NCBI RefSeq assembly: GCF_017873095.1
Contig: NZ_JAGGJU010000001.1
Location: 186,001-250,000 of the forward strand
Direction: 5' to 3'
From: Heterorhizobium halophytocola
GTDB lineage: Bacteria; Pseudomonadota; Alphaproteobacteria; Rhizobiales; Rhizobiaceae
DNA length: 64,000 bases
The notes beneath the pieces are model-generated. The model ran no database searches, was not told the origin of the DNA, and saw nothing but the letters and a program-made list of their open reading frames with translations. Shown one piece after another: positions 37,436 to 46,265 of the stretch. The translations under genes were made by a program, and so were the position numbers. Positions within the stretch are counted from its first letter, which is position 1. Every line of letters starts with the position of its first letter.

Positions 37436-38289
37436 ACCCCGTATCCCAGACTTCCGCCACGCCGATGCTGGAGATCCGCGACGTCAAGCGCGACTACCAT
37501 GTCGGCGGCGGCCTGTTCAAGGCGGACAAGACCGTGCATGCCGTCAAGGGCGTCTCGTTCAAGCTGGAGACCGGCAAGACGCTGGCCATCGTCGGCGAGA
37601 GCGGTTGCGGCAAGTCGACGCTTGCCCGCATCCTGACCTTCATCGACGAGCCGACCTCGGGCGAGATCCTGATCGACGGGCACAAGGTCGACACGCGTCC
37701 CGGCCACCTGACGCAGGAGATGCGCCAGAAGGTGCAGATCATCTTCCAGAACCCCTATGGCTCGCTCAACCCGCGCCAGAAGATCGGCGACGTGCTCGGC
37801 GAACCGCTGGCGATCAATACCAAGATCTCCACGGCCGAGCGTCGCGACCGGGCGATCGAGATGCTGGTCAAGGTCGGGCTCGGTCCGGAGCACTACAACC
37901 GCTATCCGCACATGTTTTCGGGCGGCCAGCGCCAGCGCATCGCCATTGCCCGCGCGCTGATGCTGAACCCGACACTGCTGGTGCTCGATGAACCGGTCTC
38001 GGCCCTCGACCTCTCGGTCCAGGCCCAGGTGCTGAACCTGCTCGCCGACCTGCAGGAAGAGTTCGGCCTGACCTATGTCTTCATCAGCCACGATCTCTCG
38101 GTGGTCAAATATATCGCCGATGAAGTGATGGTGATGTATTTCGGCGAAGCGGTGGAATATGGCAGCCGCGAAGCGGTATTTGCCGATCCGAAGCACGACT
38201 ACACCAAGACCCTGTTTGCCGCGACGCCCCGCGCCGACGTCGCATCCATCCGCGCCCGCATCGCGGCCAAGCAGGCCATGGCCGGCTGA
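37432..38289 (+). CDS. Dipeptide ABC transporter ATP-binding protein (DppF type)
   Basis: A 285-residue ATPase: Walker A GESGCGKST, FQNPYGSLNPRQ Q-loop, signature FSGGQRQRIAIARAL, Walker B LLVLDEPVSALDLS, H-loop ISHDLS. Like its partner it ends early (DYTKTLFAATPRAD) without the Cys-rich tail of longer DppF proteins. Last gene of the five-gene importer; a hairpin begins nine bases after the stop. Confidence 0.93.
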   Translation: MNPVSQTSATPMLEIRDVKRDYHVGGGLFKADKTVHAVKGVSFKLETGKTLAIVGESGCGKSTLARILTFIDEPTSGEILIDGHKVDTRPGHLTQEMRQKVQIIFQNPYGSLNPRQKIGDVLGEPLAINTKISTAERRDRAIEMLVKVGLGPEHYNRYPHMFSGGQRQRIAIARALMLNPTLLVLDEPVSALDLSVQAQVLNLLADLQEEFGLTYVFISHDLSVVKYIADEVMVMYFGEAVEYGSREAVFADPKHDYTKTLFAATPRADVASIRARIAAKQAMAG

Positions 38290-38297
38290 CGAAATTT

Positions 38298-38320
38298 CGG
38301 TGCCGCCCCGTGCGGCACCG
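38298..38320 (+). terminator. Hairpin at end of the dipeptide importer operon
   Basis: Perfect 9-bp stem CGGTGCCGC/GCGGCACCG with a five-base loop directly after the operon stop. No T-run, but position fits the end of a transcript. Confidence 0.5.
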
Positions 38321-38577
38321 GCTCGTCCCGTACCTGCCGCATTTCCGACCCAGCCTTCTCGCCACCGCCCTATCCACCTTCGCAGATGCAACATATGCGC
38401 GAAGCGTTATCCAATTGCGCCGTATACGCTTTCATGCAACAACTGATACGTGCGGTCGGCTGGGGAGCGCTGACTGTACGGGAATGCAGGCATGCTATCC
38501 GGTGGCGGAGGAGACGGTCCAATCAAAGGGCCGCTGTCACGGGAGGATACGACGACACGTCTTGGGAGGACAAAGCC

Positions 38578-39267
38578 ATGCAACGGATGCAAATGTCCGT
38601 GGAGCCGCTTTCGATCCGATCCGCATTGGTGATCGATGATCACCCGCTCTATTGCGACGCCCTTGTGACGACCATGGAGCATGTTTTCAATGCGCGGCAG
38701 GTTCGAACAGCAGCCACCATCGGGGAAGCGATGCAGCAATTGCGTCAACGCTTCCAGCCAGATCTCATCATACTCGACCTCAATCTGCCCGACAGTTCGG
38801 GCCTCAGTGGCTTCCTGAAGCTGAAGGAACGGATGCCGGACGTCCCGGTGGTCGTGATCTCGGCGCTTGCCAGCGAAACCGTCATCCACTCGGCGATTTC
38901 GGCCGGGGCAGCCGGATTCATCCCCAAGGACGCAGGACGCCAGACCTTCCACGATGCGATGATCGACATCTGGAACGGCAAGATCTACGTGCCGCCGGGC
39001 TATCACGCGCCGCCCAAACAGGGGGCCGGCGACAGCACCGTCGAGGATGTGTCGCGCCGGATCGCCCATCTGTCGCAGCAGCAAACGCGCATCCTTGCGC
39101 TGATCTGCGAGGGCCTGCCCAACAAGCTGATTGCCTACGAAATGCAGCTCGCCGAAGCGACGGTGAAGGCGCATATCACAGCCCTTCTGCGACGTCTGGG
39201 CGTGCACAACCGGACGCAGGCCGCCATGCTGGTGCGTGAAGTCTTCATCCGCCACAGCCTGCACTGA
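38578..39267 (+). CDS. LuxR/NarL-type response regulator (ErdR/AgmR-like)
   Basis: A 229-residue response regulator. The receiver domain has the acidic pair D20-D21 (LVIDDHP), phospho-acceptor D67 (IILDLNLPD) and the K of FIPKDAG; the C-terminal LuxR helix-turn-helix is NKLIAYEMQLAEATVKAHITALLRR, with the variant start LSQQQTRILALICEG. The ATG at 38578 has GGGAGGA seven bases upstream; the longer open frame upstream has none. It heads an operon with a FIST-domain sensor and a hybrid kinase, and lies near the methanol dehydrogenase block; Pseudomonas relatives control PQQ alcohol dehydrogenases. Target genes are inferred. Confidence 0.88.
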   Translation: MQRMQMSVEPLSIRSALVIDDHPLYCDALVTTMEHVFNARQVRTAATIGEAMQQLRQRFQPDLIILDLNLPDSSGLSGFLKLKERMPDVPVVVISALASETVIHSAISAGAAGFIPKDAGRQTFHDAMIDIWNGKIYVPPGYHAPPKQGAGDSTVEDVSRRIAHLSQQQTRILALICEGLPNKLIAYEMQLAEATVKAHITALLRRLGVHNRTQAAMLVREVFIRHSLH

Positions 39268-39280
39268 CGGAGGCAGCGGC

Positions 39281-40537
39281 ATGACGGTGCGGCTTCGACC
39301 GGACGGCCACTCCGGTGGCATGGATGCATGCGTTTCCCCTGCCCCTGCCGGGGCGCGCGAATCCGCCGAGCGCGAGCGGCAGGGGTTTACCGACCATCCG
39401 CCCGAGACAATTCGCATTGCCGTCTCGCGAGCGGCAACGCCGCGTGCAGCCCTCGACGAGATCGCAGCCGGGCTGAAGGGCATGCGTCCGAGCTTCGTCA
39501 ATCTGCTCATCCCCGACCGGCTCGACCCGGACGGCCTGCAGACCGCTCTGCCGCTTGCCCTGCCCGACACGCTGGTGTTCGGCTGCTCGACGGCCGGGCA
39601 GATTACGCCGAAGGGTTACGAGAACGACGCGCTGGTGGCGATCGCCTTCGACAGGCGGCATTTCCGCGTCGCCTCGGCCCTGTTTTCGCCGCTCGCCCCG
39701 CTGTCCATCGCCGACGTGGTCGCCCGCACCGACAAGCTGCTCGACCAGTTCGGGACCACGCCGGGCTGGAAACGGCTGGCGCTGATCTTTGCCGACGGCC
39801 TGTCGAAGCAGGAGGATGTGCTGGTGGCCGCGCTCGAGGCGGGGCTCACCGACATCCCGGTGTTCGGCGGCTCGGCCGGTGACGGCATGCGGTTTCAGCG
39901 CACCCGCGTGCTGCGCAATGGCGAACTCGTCTCCAATGCCGCGCTCCTGCTGCTGGTCGAGACCGACCTGGAGTTCCGCGGGCTCGGCTTCGATCACTTC
40001 CAGCCGACCGATCGGCGCATGGTGGTGACGGAGGCGGTGGCAGAGGAACGCCTGGTGCTGGAACTCAACGGCGCGCCGGCGGCGGTCGAATATGCCCGAC
40101 TGGTCGGCGTTTCGGTCGACGCGCTGTCGCCGACGATCTTTGCCGAAAACCCCGTTCTGGTGCGCAATGGCGATCTTTACCATGTGCGCGCCATCCAGCA
40201 GAACCATGACGGTCACGGCCTCACCTTCCTGTCCGCGATCGACAATGGCCTGCTGCTGACGCTCGGGCGCGGCAAGGAGATCATCCGCACGCTGGAGAGC
40301 GGCCTCAGCATCCGCGACGAGAGCGGCGGCGAGCCGGACTTCATTCTCGGCTTCGACTGCTATCTGCGCAAGCTCGAGATCGAGCGCAAGGAACTGGCGG
40401 GACAGGCGTCGGATGTCTTCCGCACGCATCGTGTCATCGGCTTCAATACCTATGGCGAGCAGCATCTCGGCGTCCACGTGAACCAGACCTTCGTCGGCGT
40501 CGCCTTCTTCCGCCCGGACCGGAGGCTGCCGTTGTGA
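39281..40537 (+). CDS. FIST-domain sensor protein (NosP-like)
   Basis: A 418-residue FIST_N/FIST_C protein, cytoplasmic. FIST_N spans about 50-240 (LVFGCSTAGQITPKGYENDALVAIAF, VFGGSAGDGMRF), FIST_C about 250-390 (APAAVEYARLVGVSVDALSP, ending FNTYGEQHLGVHVNQTFVGVAFF). FIST proteins bind small ligands; the NosP subgroup binds heme and senses nitric oxide and sits beside a hybrid kinase, as here. Whether this protein binds heme cannot be seen directly. The first 45 residues are a non-conserved extension. GGAGG precedes the ATG at 39281; the kinase start overlaps its stop. Confidence 0.87.
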   Translation: MTVRLRPDGHSGGMDACVSPAPAGARESAERERQGFTDHPPETIRIAVSRAATPRAALDEIAAGLKGMRPSFVNLLIPDRLDPDGLQTALPLALPDTLVFGCSTAGQITPKGYENDALVAIAFDRRHFRVASALFSPLAPLSIADVVARTDKLLDQFGTTPGWKRLALIFADGLSKQEDVLVAALEAGLTDIPVFGGSAGDGMRFQRTRVLRNGELVSNAALLLLVETDLEFRGLGFDHFQPTDRRMVVTEAVAEERLVLELNGAPAAVEYARLVGVSVDALSPTIFAENPVLVRNGDLYHVRAIQQNHDGHGLTFLSAIDNGLLLTLGRGKEIIRTLESGLSIRDESGGEPDFILGFDCYLRKLEIERKELAGQASDVFRTHRVIGFNTYGEQHLGVHVNQTFVGVAFFRPDRRLPL

Positions 40538-42780
40538 TCGTCGATCCGAACGACCCTTGCGAGGTTCAGGTCGCCAAGCAGTCGAAGATCATCGAGGCGC
40601 TGATCGCCAGAGCCGAACGCGGTCATGAAGTGGGCGTCAGCGCCTATTCGCTGTTCCAGTCGGCCATCAGCCTGCAGGCCAAGGTCTGGGAGAAGACGAA
40701 GGACCTGGAGCGCGCGCTCGACACGCTCGGCAAGGCATCGAGCGAGCTGGAGGTCGCCTACCGCACCCAGGAGCGGATGCAGCACAATCTGGCCGATGCC
40801 ATGGTGGCGATGGACAACGGCTTTGCCCTGTTTACCGAGGAGCGCCTGCAGGTCTGCAACACCCAGTTCCGCACGCTGCTGCCGGATGTCGAACCGCTGA
40901 TCAAGCCGGGCCTCGACTTCAACAGCTATCTCGCCGCCTTCAACGAAAGCCGCTATCTCGATCCCGAACGATCGAAATCGGCGCCGCAGCCGGATGCTCA
41001 TGCGGCGATCTCCGGCCCCGCGGGCGGCAAACGCTTCTCGTCCTTCGTCGTGGCCCTGAGGACCGACCGCTGGTACCAGATCTCGCATCGCCAGACGAGT
41101 TCCGGCAGCATCGCCGTGCTGCAGACGGAAATCACCGATCTCGTGCGCGAGAACCTGCGCGAGAAGGAAAGGCTGATCGACCAGCAGGCGCATCTGCTGC
41201 AGGCCGCCTTCGAGCACATGTCGCTCGGCGTCGGCACCTTCTCGTCGCGCGGCGAGCTGCTGGTGTGCAATGAGCGCTTCGGCCATCTGCTGGGGCTCGG
41301 CCGGCCGCTGCTGAGAAAGGGGGCCCGGTTCCAGCGGCTGATCGAGCATATCGAGCGGCACGGCATCCTGGAGAAGACCGAGGGCATCGATCTCGCCGCC
41401 TGGATCCGCACCGTGCTGCGTGGCGGCAATGTGCGCCAGCGGCTGCGGCGCCTCGACGGCATCGTGCTCGACATGAACCTGCATTCGCTGCCCGACGACG
41501 GCTGCATCGTCTCGATCATGGATGTGACGGCCGAAACCGAGGCGGCGGCCCTGTTGGAAGCCCGGGTGCGCGAACGGACCGCCGAACTGACGGAGGCCAA
41601 TCGCAGTCTCAAGATCCACGCCGCCCGGCAGGCGAAGATCGAGGCGGACCTGCGCCTTGCCAAGGAGGCGGCCGAGACCGCCCACACTTCCAAGACCCGG
41701 TTTCTCGCCGCCGCCAGCCATGATCTGCTGCAGCCGATCAACGCTGCCAAGCTCTATCTCTCGACGCTCGCCGACACGGTGCATGAACGCGAGCCGCGGG
41801 ATGTCGTCGACAGGCTCAACCGCTCCTTCGCCTCGATCGAAAGCCTGCTGCAGGCGCTGCTCGACATTTCCAGGCTCGACAGCGCCGGCGCGGAATTCAA
41901 CGTCACCGGCTTCGAGATCGGCGCGGTGCTGGAAACGCTTGGCGAAGATCTCGCGCCGCTTGCCAGCGAGAAGGGGCTGGACCTCGTCATCGTTCCCTCC
42001 TCGCTTACCGTTACCAGCGACCGGCGCTATCTTTCGCGCTGCCTGCAAAACCTGATCGTCAATGCCATCCAGTATACCGCCAGGGGCCGCATACTTGTCG
42101 GCTGCCGCAGACGCGGGACGACGCTTTCGATCCAGGTATTGGACACGGGGTCGGGCATTTCGCTGGAGGATCAGGAACGGATTTTCGGCGAATTCGCCCG
42201 CGGCATGGGCAGCGGCGGCGGCGGCATGGGGCTCGGCCTGTCGATCGTCGAACGGGCCTGCCGCCACCTGAACCACCGGATCGGCCTCACCTCCCGGCTT
42301 GGCCACGGCTCGATGTTCTCGATCGACGTGCCGATTGCCGCCCCCTCCTGCCGGATCGAGCACAGGCCACCGCGGCTGGTCGCCATGCCCGAGGCCAGTC
42401 TGGACCTGATCGTCATGGTGATCGAGAACGACGAGGACGAGCGCCACGCGATGACCCAGAAGCTGGAAAGCTGGGGCGCCAGCGTGCTGGCGGCAGGCTC
42501 GACCAAGGAAGCCGAAGAGCTGACCGAGGCGATCGGTACGCCGCCCGACATCATTCTTGCCGACTATCACCTCGACGACGGGGACACCGGGCTGGTTGCG
42601 ATCCGCGCCCTGCGCCGCGGCGCGCGGCGCGAGATCCCGGCCATCCTGATCACCGCCAACCGCCAGCATCCCTTCGCCCGCGAGGAGGACGCCCAGTCGA
42701 TCACGGTAATGACCAAGCCCGTGCAACTCGTGCGGCTGCGCGCCCTGATCGACTGGATGACCCGTGCGCGGGTCGCCTAG
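40534..42780 (+). CDS. PAS-containing hybrid histidine kinase (NahK/ErcS'-like)
   Basis: A 748-residue cytoplasmic hybrid kinase starting with GTG that overlaps the FIST gene stop. N-terminal coiled coil (about 40-85), PAS-like regions (about 85-200 and 215-330), a second coiled coil, HisKA with FLAAASHDLLQPINAAKLYL (H396), HATPase with NLIVNAIQYTARG and MGLGLSIVERAC, and a C-terminal receiver with phospho-acceptor D677 (IILADYHLDD). The DLLQPINAA H-box is typical of the NahK family paired with FIST sensors. No membrane segment, so the signal reaches it through the FIST partner. Output is probably through the response regulator two genes upstream. Confidence 0.9.
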   Translation: MIVDPNDPCEVQVAKQSKIIEALIARAERGHEVGVSAYSLFQSAISLQAKVWEKTKDLERALDTLGKASSELEVAYRTQERMQHNLADAMVAMDNGFALFTEERLQVCNTQFRTLLPDVEPLIKPGLDFNSYLAAFNESRYLDPERSKSAPQPDAHAAISGPAGGKRFSSFVVALRTDRWYQISHRQTSSGSIAVLQTEITDLVRENLREKERLIDQQAHLLQAAFEHMSLGVGTFSSRGELLVCNERFGHLLGLGRPLLRKGARFQRLIEHIERHGILEKTEGIDLAAWIRTVLRGGNVRQRLRRLDGIVLDMNLHSLPDDGCIVSIMDVTAETEAAALLEARVRERTAELTEANRSLKIHAARQAKIEADLRLAKEAAETAHTSKTRFLAAASHDLLQPINAAKLYLSTLADTVHEREPRDVVDRLNRSFASIESLLQALLDISRLDSAGAEFNVTGFEIGAVLETLGEDLAPLASEKGLDLVIVPSSLTVTSDRRYLSRCLQNLIVNAIQYTARGRILVGCRRRGTTLSIQVLDTGSGISLEDQERIFGEFARGMGSGGGGMGLGLSIVERACRHLNHRIGLTSRLGHGSMFSIDVPIAAPSCRIEHRPPRLVAMPEASLDLIVMVIENDEDERHAMTQKLESWGASVLAAGSTKEAEELTEAIGTPPDIILADYHLDDGDTGLVAIRALRRGARREIPAILITANRQHPFAREEDAQSITVMTKPVQLVRLRALIDWMTRARVA

Positions 42781-42871
42781 GCGCGTGTCATCGTTGCGCG
42801 CAATAAGACCAATGTCGGCGGTGACATGCGCGATGCGGGGATTAGCATCCTTCTGGAGAAGAGGAGTTGTC

Positions 42872-43561
42872 ATGCGCCTGCCCGTCCTGATCCTTACGAT
42901 TGCCGCCTGTCTGCCGCCGGCCGGCGCGAAGGCGCAGACGGCCTATCAGCTGTTGTTCCGGCCGGGAACGCTGTCCTCCATGGAGGGCGCGACGCAGGCC
43001 GGTGTGACGCTGAGGCCCGGCGACATGATCGTCTATGACAGCCGCCACTCGCAGACGCCGACAGAGGCCGCCCTGACGGAGAAGGTGACGCTGACCTTGC
43101 TGACGCCGACCGAGGCGGATCTGCGTCTGGAACGCGGCGCCAGGCACCGCTCGCTTGGCCGGTTTCCCGCACGGGTCGGCAACCCGATGGTGATGTATTT
43201 TCTCGAGGGCGTGCTGAAGGACATCTCCGACGAGACCGGGGGCAGCCCGTTCTACCTGCGCAACCGGTTGAAGGAAGCGCTCGGCAAGACCGTCGATGCC
43301 GCTGCGGGCTCGGCACGCTTTGAAGGCCGCGAGATCGCAACCCGCAAGGTAACGATGACGCCGCTCATCGACGCCGGCGAGCGCCGCAAGCTTGGCCGCT
43401 TCGCCGGGCTGGAGGTCACCGTGATCACCTCAAACGAGGTGCCGGGCGGCTATCTGAGTTTCGTCGCCAGGGCACCCAAGGGGGAACGGCAAGGGGGCGC
43501 CGCCTACGAGGCAAGCATCACGCTGCAGCCGTCACCGGACGCCGGGGCGGTGGTGCGATGA
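42872..43561 (+). CDS. Exported protein of unknown function, methylotrophy locus
   Basis: A 229-residue protein with signal peptide (MRLPVLILTIAACLPPAGA, cleavage near KAQ). The mature part is beta-rich and has a conserved-looking core (LRPGDMIVYDSRHSQTP, VMYFLEGVLKDISDETGGSP). No known domain recognised. GAGGAG precedes the ATG at 42872, 92 bases after the kinase. Its stop overlaps the next gene start (ATGA). The position suggests a periplasmic role in the quinoprotein system or its sensing. The longer open frame from 42764 is not used. Confidence 0.75.
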   Translation: MRLPVLILTIAACLPPAGAKAQTAYQLLFRPGTLSSMEGATQAGVTLRPGDMIVYDSRHSQTPTEAALTEKVTLTLLTPTEADLRLERGARHRSLGRFPARVGNPMVMYFLEGVLKDISDETGGSPFYLRNRLKEALGKTVDAAAGSARFEGREIATRKVTMTPLIDAGERRKLGRFAGLEVTVITSNEVPGGYLSFVARAPKGERQGGAAYEASITLQPSPDAGAVVR

Positions 43562-43923
43562 CCGCTCGTCCTCTGATCGGCGCCCTTGTCTGCCTTCCCC
43601 TTCTGACCGGCGCCGCCTCCGGCCTTGCCCAGGACATGCCGGCCAGTCTCAACGACTACCCGACGGATGTGCGCGCCGACTATGTCTTCGGCTGCATGGC
43701 GGCCAACGGCCAGGGGCAGGATATCCTGAGGAAATGCGCCTGCTCGATCGACACCATCGCCTCGATCCTGCCCTATGACCAATATGTCGAGGCCGAGACG
43801 GTGCTCTCCCTGCAGCAGGGCAGCGGCGAGAACCTCTCGCTGTTCAAATCCGCCGTCTTTGCCCGCGACATGGTCGCCGACCTTCGCCGCGCCCAGGCGG
43901 AAGCCGAGATGCTGTGCTTTTGA
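43558..43923 (+). CDS. Small exported Cys-containing protein of unknown function
   Basis: A 121-residue protein with signal peptide (MTARPLIGALVCLPLLTGAA, cleavage near AQD). The mature part has C46, a CxC pair at C60 and C62 (LRKCACSID) and a penultimate C120, enough for two disulfides, in a mostly helical sequence. The four-base overlap with the upstream exported protein implies that the two are made together, perhaps as a complex. Function not recognised. Confidence 0.75.
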   Translation: MTARPLIGALVCLPLLTGAASGLAQDMPASLNDYPTDVRADYVFGCMAANGQGQDILRKCACSIDTIASILPYDQYVEAETVLSLQQGSGENLSLFKSAVFARDMVADLRRAQAEAEMLCF

Positions 43924-44015
43924 GCAAGCTCGGCCGGCGCCGGTTCCAAGTACCGTGAATCCGCCCGCCGTCTCGAATGACGCAGTCGCGAAATATCATC
44001 GCTGATGCAGAGCCA

Positions 44016-44837
44016 TCACGCCGGTGTGCCGAGCGGCAGGTCGCGGTCGAAGACATTGCCGTCGGTATCGACCGCGTGCACCGAAAGGCTCGGGGCGCCG
44101 TTGTCGTGGAAGGAGAAGCGGAAGGCGGGGTTCTCGCTGATCGAGATGCCGCCGTCGATGGCAAACAGCAGGTCCTTACCCTGACGGACTTCCAGCGTGT
44201 GGATGAACTGCGCGCCGATGAACAGATGGGTGATCTGGTCGCGCTGGAGGCCTGAATAATTGGGGTGGCGGATCATCAACTGCACGTCGCGGCGTGGCCC
44301 TGCGCTATCGAACACGCGCAGCTTCATCTCGCCCATGCCGGCCTTTGCCGTTTCCGGATCCTTGGTCGCTGGCGCCGAACAGCCGCCGGAGGCCTTGACG
44401 AAGCGGCCGGTCATGTATTCGCCGGCGGTCGTGCTGACCACGGCGCGAACATTGGAATACTGGTTCACCCGGATCCGCGTTTCGAATTTCAACGGCAGCA
44501 TCGCCGCCCCGAAGCGGATGTCGGCGGCAAGCGGCGACGGGTTCTCGTCGATGATCAGCTTGACCGCGCGGATCGCGTCCGCATGGCCCGGGGCCTCGTT
44601 CAGCGTCAGCGGCACGGTCGCCGCATCCTCGGCGCGGTACGGCAGACCAATCGTCAAAAAGCTCTCGGCGCTTTTCGGCTCGGCCGTGCCGATCAGATCC
44701 GCCTTGATCTCGTTCCAGGTGTCGCTGGTGGTCATCGGATTGGCGGACTGGCTGATGGCGGCCGGCGACTGTCGCGCGTCCTCGGCCTGCGCGGTCGTTG
44801 CGACAAGCGCCGTCAGCATGACAAGGATGGACCGCAT
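44016..44837 (-). CDS. Quinoprotein dehydrogenase-associated SoxYZ-like carrier protein
   Basis: A 273-residue periplasmic protein with signal peptide (MRSILVMLTALVATTAQAED). N-terminal SoxY-like half: NPMTTSDTWNEIKADLIG and the carrier Cys in KASGGCSAP, compared with the C-terminal GGCGG arm of SoxY. C-terminal SoxZ-like half: immunoglobulin-like fold (MIRHPNYSGLQRDQITHLF). This fused carrier is known beside PQQ dehydrogenases and is thought to relay sulfur or electrons together with a metallo-hydrolase. That hydrolase is the divergent neighbour starting at 45012. Ribosome site GGAGG is clear. Confidence 0.87.
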   Translation of the reverse strand: MRSILVMLTALVATTAQAEDARQSPAAISQSANPMTTSDTWNEIKADLIGTAEPKSAESFLTIGLPYRAEDAATVPLTLNEAPGHADAIRAVKLIIDENPSPLAADIRFGAAMLPLKFETRIRVNQYSNVRAVVSTTAGEYMTGRFVKASGGCSAPATKDPETAKAGMGEMKLRVFDSAGPRRDVQLMIRHPNYSGLQRDQITHLFIGAQFIHTLEVRQGKDLLFAIDGGISISENPAFRFSFHDNGAPSLSVHAVDTDGNVFDRDLPLGTPA

Positions 44838-45011
44838 GGCGTGGCTCCTCCGATCGTCGGGATCGCCCGGCGGCGCATTGCCGGCCGGTCTTTCGCGTTT
44901 ACGGGATTATACGGCCGATGCCGGATGGCCTGAACCGCGCCTTTCGGATGTATTGCGCCATGGGTGTTGCCATCGGAGCCTCGGGTCTTCGCTTGCGACA
45001 GAAAGACCGCC

Positions 45012-46082
45012 ATGTTCGAAGCCTTCATCGTCCTTTGCGCACTCACGACCGGCGCGACACCGGCTTCGGACGGGCCCGGCAATGCCTGTCGCTCCGCGCT
45101 CCTGCCCGGGCACAGGGCAAGCAGCGAGGCGGCCTGCATGGCATTTCTCGGCGGGCCATTGCCCGACTGGACCCGACAGCCTGCCATCCGGCCGAGCATC
45201 CCGTTCTGCTCCGACCAGATACCGCGCCCCCTTTCCGTGTCCGAGGTCGCGCCCGGCGTGTTTGTCCATGAAGGCAAGGTCGAGGAGGTCTCGCCGGATA
45301 ATGCCGGCGACATCGCCAATCTCGGCTTCGTCATCGGCGACACATCGGTGGCGGTGATCGATGCGGGCAGTTCGCGGCAAATTGCCGAGGTCCTCTATGC
45401 CGCGATCCGGACGGTCACGGAAAAGCCGATCTCCCACCTGGTGCTGACCCACATGCATCCCGATCACGTGATGGGGGCGGCGGTGTTTCGCGAGGCGGGT
45501 GCCACGATCGTCGGCGCCGCGACGCTGCCGCGCGCGCTGGCCGACCGGGCCGAGACCTATAACGAAAATACCCGTCGCGACATGGGCGACAGGGCATTCC
45601 TCGGCACCACGATCGTGATGCCCGACAGGCTGGTCGAGGGCGGCATGCAGATCGATCTCGGCCGGCGCCGGCTTGTGCTTCAGACCTGGCCGACAGCGCA
45701 TACGACCAATGACCTGACGGTGCTCGACGCAGACACCGGAATGCTGTTTGCCGGCGACCTGCTGTTTGACCGGCATACCCCCTCCCTCGACGGCTCGCTG
45801 ATCGGATGGCTTGCCGTGCTCGACGACATGAAGACGCTTGACGCCCGCCGGGTGGTTCCGGGCCATGGACGGCCGCTGCTGCCCTTTCCGGACGCCCTCG
45901 AGCCGGAGAAGCGCTATCTCGACACCCTGGCGCGGGACACGCGGGCGGCCATTGCGGCCGGCAGTCCGCTTTCCGCGGCAACAAAGGGGATCGCCGCTGG
46001 CGAGCGCGAGAACTGGCGCCTTTTCGACCTCTACAACCCGCGCAATGCGACGACCGCCTATACGGAGCTTGAATGGGAGTGA
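45012..46082 (+). CDS. Quinoprotein relay system zinc metallo-hydrolase (beta-lactamase fold)
   Basis: A 356-residue metallo-beta-lactamase-fold hydrolase with N-terminal signal-like segment (MFEAFIVLCALTTGATPASD) and an extra Cys-containing domain of about 70 residues. Metal motif THMHPDHVMGA (HxHxDH), then AHTTNDLTVLD and GDLLFDRHTPS, final VVPGHGRP. This type accompanies the SoxYZ-like carrier in PQQ-dependent alcohol dehydrogenase loci. Divergent from that carrier. The ATG at 45012 starts the signal segment; a longer frame begins at 44964. Confidence 0.85.
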   Translation: MFEAFIVLCALTTGATPASDGPGNACRSALLPGHRASSEAACMAFLGGPLPDWTRQPAIRPSIPFCSDQIPRPLSVSEVAPGVFVHEGKVEEVSPDNAGDIANLGFVIGDTSVAVIDAGSSRQIAEVLYAAIRTVTEKPISHLVLTHMHPDHVMGAAVFREAGATIVGAATLPRALADRAETYNENTRRDMGDRAFLGTTIVMPDRLVEGGMQIDLGRRRLVLQTWPTAHTTNDLTVLDADTGMLFAGDLLFDRHTPSLDGSLIGWLAVLDDMKTLDARRVVPGHGRPLLPFPDALEPEKRYLDTLARDTRAAIAAGSPLSAATKGIAAGERENWRLFDLYNPRNATTAYTELEWE

Positions 46083-46265
46083 TCGACAATCTTCGTCGAC
46101 ATATCACAATAAGAAAGCAAGCTAACCATATGTTTGCACATCGATAGATGAGATTTCATATTACGCATACTTCTTAAAGTGATATGTGAGCTTTGCGCCC
46201 TCCCCTACCCCACGAAGGGCACTGCAGGGTATTGGCAGACGTGAGGCCTGCGAGGACGTAGAGGC

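Noticed and set aside
40450..42873. 807-codon minus-strand frame across the hybrid kinase
   Set aside because: Antisense shadow of a gene with all kinase motifs intact.
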